Of a stretch of DNA of 33,333 bases, positions 31,161-33,333 are shown piece by piece. The DNA lies in NCBI GenBank assembly GCA_030148725.1, contig JASBSU010000047.1:1-33333 (forward strand), given 5' to 3'. A program made the translations under genes and the position numbers. The first letter of the stretch is position 1; every line of letters begins with the position of its first letter. The notes beneath the pieces were generated by a model, which did no database searches, had not been told where the DNA came from, and saw only the letters and a program-made list of their open reading frames with translations. Origin of the DNA: Hyphomicrobium sp. Its GTDB lineage: Bacteria > Pseudomonadota > Alphaproteobacteria > Rhizobiales > Hyphomicrobiaceae.

Positions 31161-31640
31161 ATGATGCTGCGTTGGATTGGAACCCGACTGGTGGAGTTTG
31201 TCGCCGCCGCCGTCCTGTCCTTCGGCGGCGCTCATGCCGTGCATGCAGGTCAGGTCAGTCTGCCCGTGCCGCGCATGACGATCTACCCCGGCCAGGTTAT
31301 CGACAAGGCGATGCTCGTCGATCGCGCGTTCCGCACCAACGGCAACGACCCGGTGGCAGCTGTCGCCACCAGCGAGGCCATCGTCGGGAAGGTGTCGAAG
31401 CAAACGCTGCTGCCCGGCAAGCCCATTTACATGGATGCCGTGCGCGAGCCGCACGCCGTGACGCAAGGACAGGCCGCGTTGCTCGTCTTCCAGAGCGGCG
31501 CCCTCACCATAACGGCCAACGCCATCGCACTGCAGTCCGGCGGCACGGGCGAAATGGTGTCCGTTCGCAACGTGGACAGCGGCCGCATCATCAAGGGAAC
31601 CGTCGGTGCCGATGGCGCGGTGCACGTGGGCGATCAATGA
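31161..31640 (+). CDS. flgA: P-ring assembly chaperone FlgA (short form)
   Basis: The protein has 159 residues. A signal peptide (about 1-30, basic start then VAAAVLSFGGAHAVHA) is followed by the SAF domain: VPRMTIYPGQVIDKAMLVDR, then GKVSKQTLLPGKPIYMDAVR. The C-terminal domain reads VTQGQAALLVFQSGALTITA through VSVRNVDSGRIIKGTV. FlgA is a periplasmic chaperone for FlgI, encoded directly after it with a 4-base overlap. Enteric FlgA is longer (about 220 residues); the short form is usual in rhizobia. Confidence 0.93.
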   Translation: MMLRWIGTRLVEFVAAAVLSFGGAHAVHAGQVSLPVPRMTIYPGQVIDKAMLVDRAFRTNGNDPVAAVATSEAIVGKVSKQTLLPGKPIYMDAVREPHAVTQGQAALLVFQSGALTITANAIALQSGGTGEMVSVRNVDSGRIIKGTVGADGAVHVGDQ

Positions 31641-32812
31641 AGCGCATACTGGGGCTCATCAGCATTCTCTGCATCTGCATGGTCGCGGCACCGGACGCCT
31701 CGCGTTCCGGTGACGTCGGCCGTTTGGATAGCGGCGACATGGGCCCGTCGAACTTCCCTTCGCTCGGCGCGCCGACGCGCATCAAGAACATCGTATCCGT
31801 GCAGGGCGTGCGTCCCAACCAGCTCGTTGGCTACGGTCTGGTGATTGGCCTCAACGGAACGGGCGATAGCCTGCGCAACTCGCCATTCACCGAGCAGTCC
31901 TTGCAGGCCATGCTCGATCGCATGGGCGTCAACGTCCGCAAGCTCAACACCCGCACCAAGAACTCGGCCGCCGTCATCGTGACCGCCGAGCTGCCGCCCT
32001 TCGCGCAGACCGGTACGACCATCGACGTGACGGTGTCCTCTCTCGGCGATTCGACGTCGCTGCTCGGTGGTACACTGATCATGACGCCGCTCTACGGCGC
32101 CGATAATCTCGTTTACGGCGTCGCCCAGGGTGGCGTGACCGTCTCCGGTTATCAGATCACCGGTGCCGCCCAGACGCTGACGCAGAACGTCCCGACGTCG
32201 GGCCGCATCCCGAACGGTGCTCTCATCGAGCGCGAGGCGCCCGGCCAGTTCATGGACGTAGAGTTCCTGGGCCTCGAACTGCGTAACCCGGATTTCTCCA
32301 CGGCGGTCCGCATCGCCGATGCCATTAATGCTTACGGGCTCGACCGCTTCGGTGTGCAGCTGGCGCGCGCCGCCGACCTGCGCAGCGTTGCAGTGAAGCG
32401 CCCGCCCGGAATTACGCCGACGCGCCTCATGGCCGAAGTCGGCGAGCTTATCGTCGAGCCCGACGTTCCCGCGCGCGTCGTCGTCGACGAGCGCACCGGA
32501 ACGATCGTCATCGGACGCGACGTGCAGATTTCGACCGTTGCCGTCAGCCACGGCAACCTGACCGTGACCGTCACCGAAACGCCGCAGGTCTCGCAGCCGC
32601 TGCCGTTCTCCGAGGGGCAGACGGTGGTCACGCCTGAGACGGACATCTCTTCTTACGAGCAAAGCGGCGCTCTGAGGATCATTCGCGGCACGAGCCTCCA
32701 GGTGCTGGTCCGCGGTCTCAATCGCATGGGTCTCAAGCCACAGGGCATTATCGCAGTCTTGCAGGCAATCAAGACGTCCGGCGCCATGCAAGCCGACCTC
32801 GTGGTGCAATGA
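31637..32812 (+). CDS. flgI: Flagellar P-ring protein FlgI
   Basis: The protein has 391 residues from the ATG overlapping the flgA stop; longer in-frame starts lie inside flgA. A signal peptide (KRILGLISILCICMVAA) and a short variable linker precede the conserved RIKNIVSVQGVRPNQLVGYG and LVIGLNGTGDSLRNSPFT. The body (DVTVSSLGDSTSLLGGTLIM) and the C-terminus (RGTSLQVLVRGLNRMGLKPQ) match FlgI. It polymerises around the distal rod at the peptidoglycan layer. The motE start shares a base with the stop. Confidence 0.96.
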   Translation: MKRILGLISILCICMVAAPDASRSGDVGRLDSGDMGPSNFPSLGAPTRIKNIVSVQGVRPNQLVGYGLVIGLNGTGDSLRNSPFTEQSLQAMLDRMGVNVRKLNTRTKNSAAVIVTAELPPFAQTGTTIDVTVSSLGDSTSLLGGTLIMTPLYGADNLVYGVAQGGVTVSGYQITGAAQTLTQNVPTSGRIPNGALIEREAPGQFMDVEFLGLELRNPDFSTAVRIADAINAYGLDRFGVQLARAADLRSVAVKRPPGITPTRLMAEVGELIVEPDVPARVVVDERTGTIVIGRDVQISTVAVSHGNLTVTVTETPQVSQPLPFSEGQTVVTPETDISSYEQSGALRIIRGTSLQVLVRGLNRMGLKPQGIIAVLQAIKTSGAMQADLVVQ

Positions 32813-33333
32813 TGGACAATGACCCTGTGAGCGTCCGTCTTCGCGCCGCCCTTCCGCTGCTGCTGCTCTGCCTGCTTGTACCGGTTGCGGCGCACGCTGA
32901 GCAGGGATGGTCGACCGTCGTCGAGAAGAAGTCAGAGGCGATGGCGCGTCACTTGCGCGAGCTGCCGAACGCGCCCGCTCGCCCGAGACAGGCCGCAAAG
33001 CCACAGCCTCCGAAGCAGAAGCCGCAGCCAGCGCCCGTCGCGAGCGCCAAGGTCGACGTTCCCGCACTCGTGCCCGTCGACGAGGCTGAAATCACCACGG
33101 GAACGGTCGAGCCTCCCAAGTCCGCCCGCATCCTGTCGCCAGGCGATTCAGCCCGTCTCTTTGCTGACGACGGCGACGCTCCCACCAGCGAGATGACGAC
33201 CGGCGCCGTTGACGGCCAGCCGTCCGATCTCGCGCGCGGCTATTGCGTCAGTATTTCCGGGTCGGCCTCCGACGCGCGCACCGCGCAGCAGATGACGAAG
33301 CTTGCCGACATGGAAAAGCAGATCGGCCGCCGC
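32812..33333 (+). CDS. motE: Probable MotE periplasmic motility chaperone, 3' end cut off by the window
   Basis: The first 174 residues are visible and the frame is open to the window end. A signal peptide ends near AHA (27-29). Next comes a Pro/Lys-rich linker (52-75) and two similar motifs EITTGTVE (93-100) and EMTTGAVD (127-134). The last visible part, YCVSISGSASDARTAQQMTK then LADMEKQIGRR, matches the start of the MotE/MgtE-N coiled coil. In Sinorhizobium meliloti, MotE is a periplasmic chaperone for MotC and its gene lies between flgI and flgH, exactly this position. The single mature-part Cys at 145 could form the dimer disulfide (inference). The long linker may be specific to this organism. 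Confidence 0.8.
   Translation, partial: MDNDPVSVRLRAALPLLLLCLLVPVAAHAEQGWSTVVEKKSEAMARHLRELPNAPARPRQAAKPQPPKQKPQPAPVASAKVDVPALVPVDEAEITTGTVEPPKSARILSPGDSARLFADDGDAPTSEMTTGAVDGQPSDLARGYCVSISGSASDARTAQQMTKLADMEKQIGRR

Noticed and set aside
31634-33067. Minus-strand open frame of 477 codons opposite flgI and motE
   Set aside because: Arg/Ala/Asp/Gly-rich shadow sequence; flgI and motE signal peptides and motifs are clear on the plus strand.

Overview
The window is GC-rich, gene-dense DNA that looks like an alphaproteobacterium of the order Hyphomicrobiales (Rhizobiales). The main reason is a lateral-flagellar-type gene set in rhizobial/Brucella order: an FtcR/Rem-type regulator directly ahead of flgE-flgK-flgL-flaF-flbT-flgD-fliQ-flhA-fliR, a divergent pair of flgF-fliI and motA-fliM-fliN-fliG-flhB blocks, and flgB-flgC-fliE-flgG-flgA-flgI-motE. 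FlaF, FlbT, FtcR and MotE are essentially alphaproteobacterial. Genus cannot be fixed from the sequence.

Region 1 (1-3355) is the end of a polysaccharide locus: a membrane-fusion protein cut by the window edge, then a family-2 glycan synthase with a C-terminal PilZ-like c-di-GMP site. The order and domains resemble the rhizobial BgsBA mixed-linkage beta-glucan pair, but the product is unproven. Region 2 (3356-10380) is a set of short transcription units. It holds a three-part fusion (CAP-type nucleotide domain, thioredoxin fold, thioredoxin-reductase fold) that lacks the redox CxxC, a cytosolic BtuF-like cobalamin-binding protein, a stand-alone CAP-type domain protein, a large membrane protein of unknown role, two small membrane proteins (one GlsB/YeaQ type), and a membrane protein ending in a BamE-like domain.

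Region 3 (10381-33333) is the flagellar cluster, in four blocks. (a) ftcR, with a degenerate receiver domain, sits ahead of (b) a plus-strand operon for hook, hook-filament junction, flagellin control and export gate (flgE to a small FliL-like membrane protein, 11137-21234). (c) A minus-strand operon of a DUF1217 protein, flgF and fliI (24133 down to 21271) diverges from (d) a plus-strand motor/rod operon (motA, fliM, fliN, fliG, flhB, an unknown gene, then flgB to motE), which runs off the window end. Many genes overlap by 1 or 4 bases, indicating translational coupling. fliF, flgH, fliL, fliP, motB, motC and flagellins are not here and presumably lie outside.

The strongest regulatory signal is a TTAA-N7-TTAA CtrA-type box at 29200-29214, just ahead of flgB, embedded in a larger perfect dyad. 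Dyads also precede ftcR, flgE and motA. No tRNA, rRNA, CRISPR, insertion sequence or other mobile element was seen. No gap between genes exceeds about 230 bases. The most promising undescribed items are the unknown proteins built into the flagellar operons (19381, 20743, 28685) and the 617-residue membrane protein at 6811.
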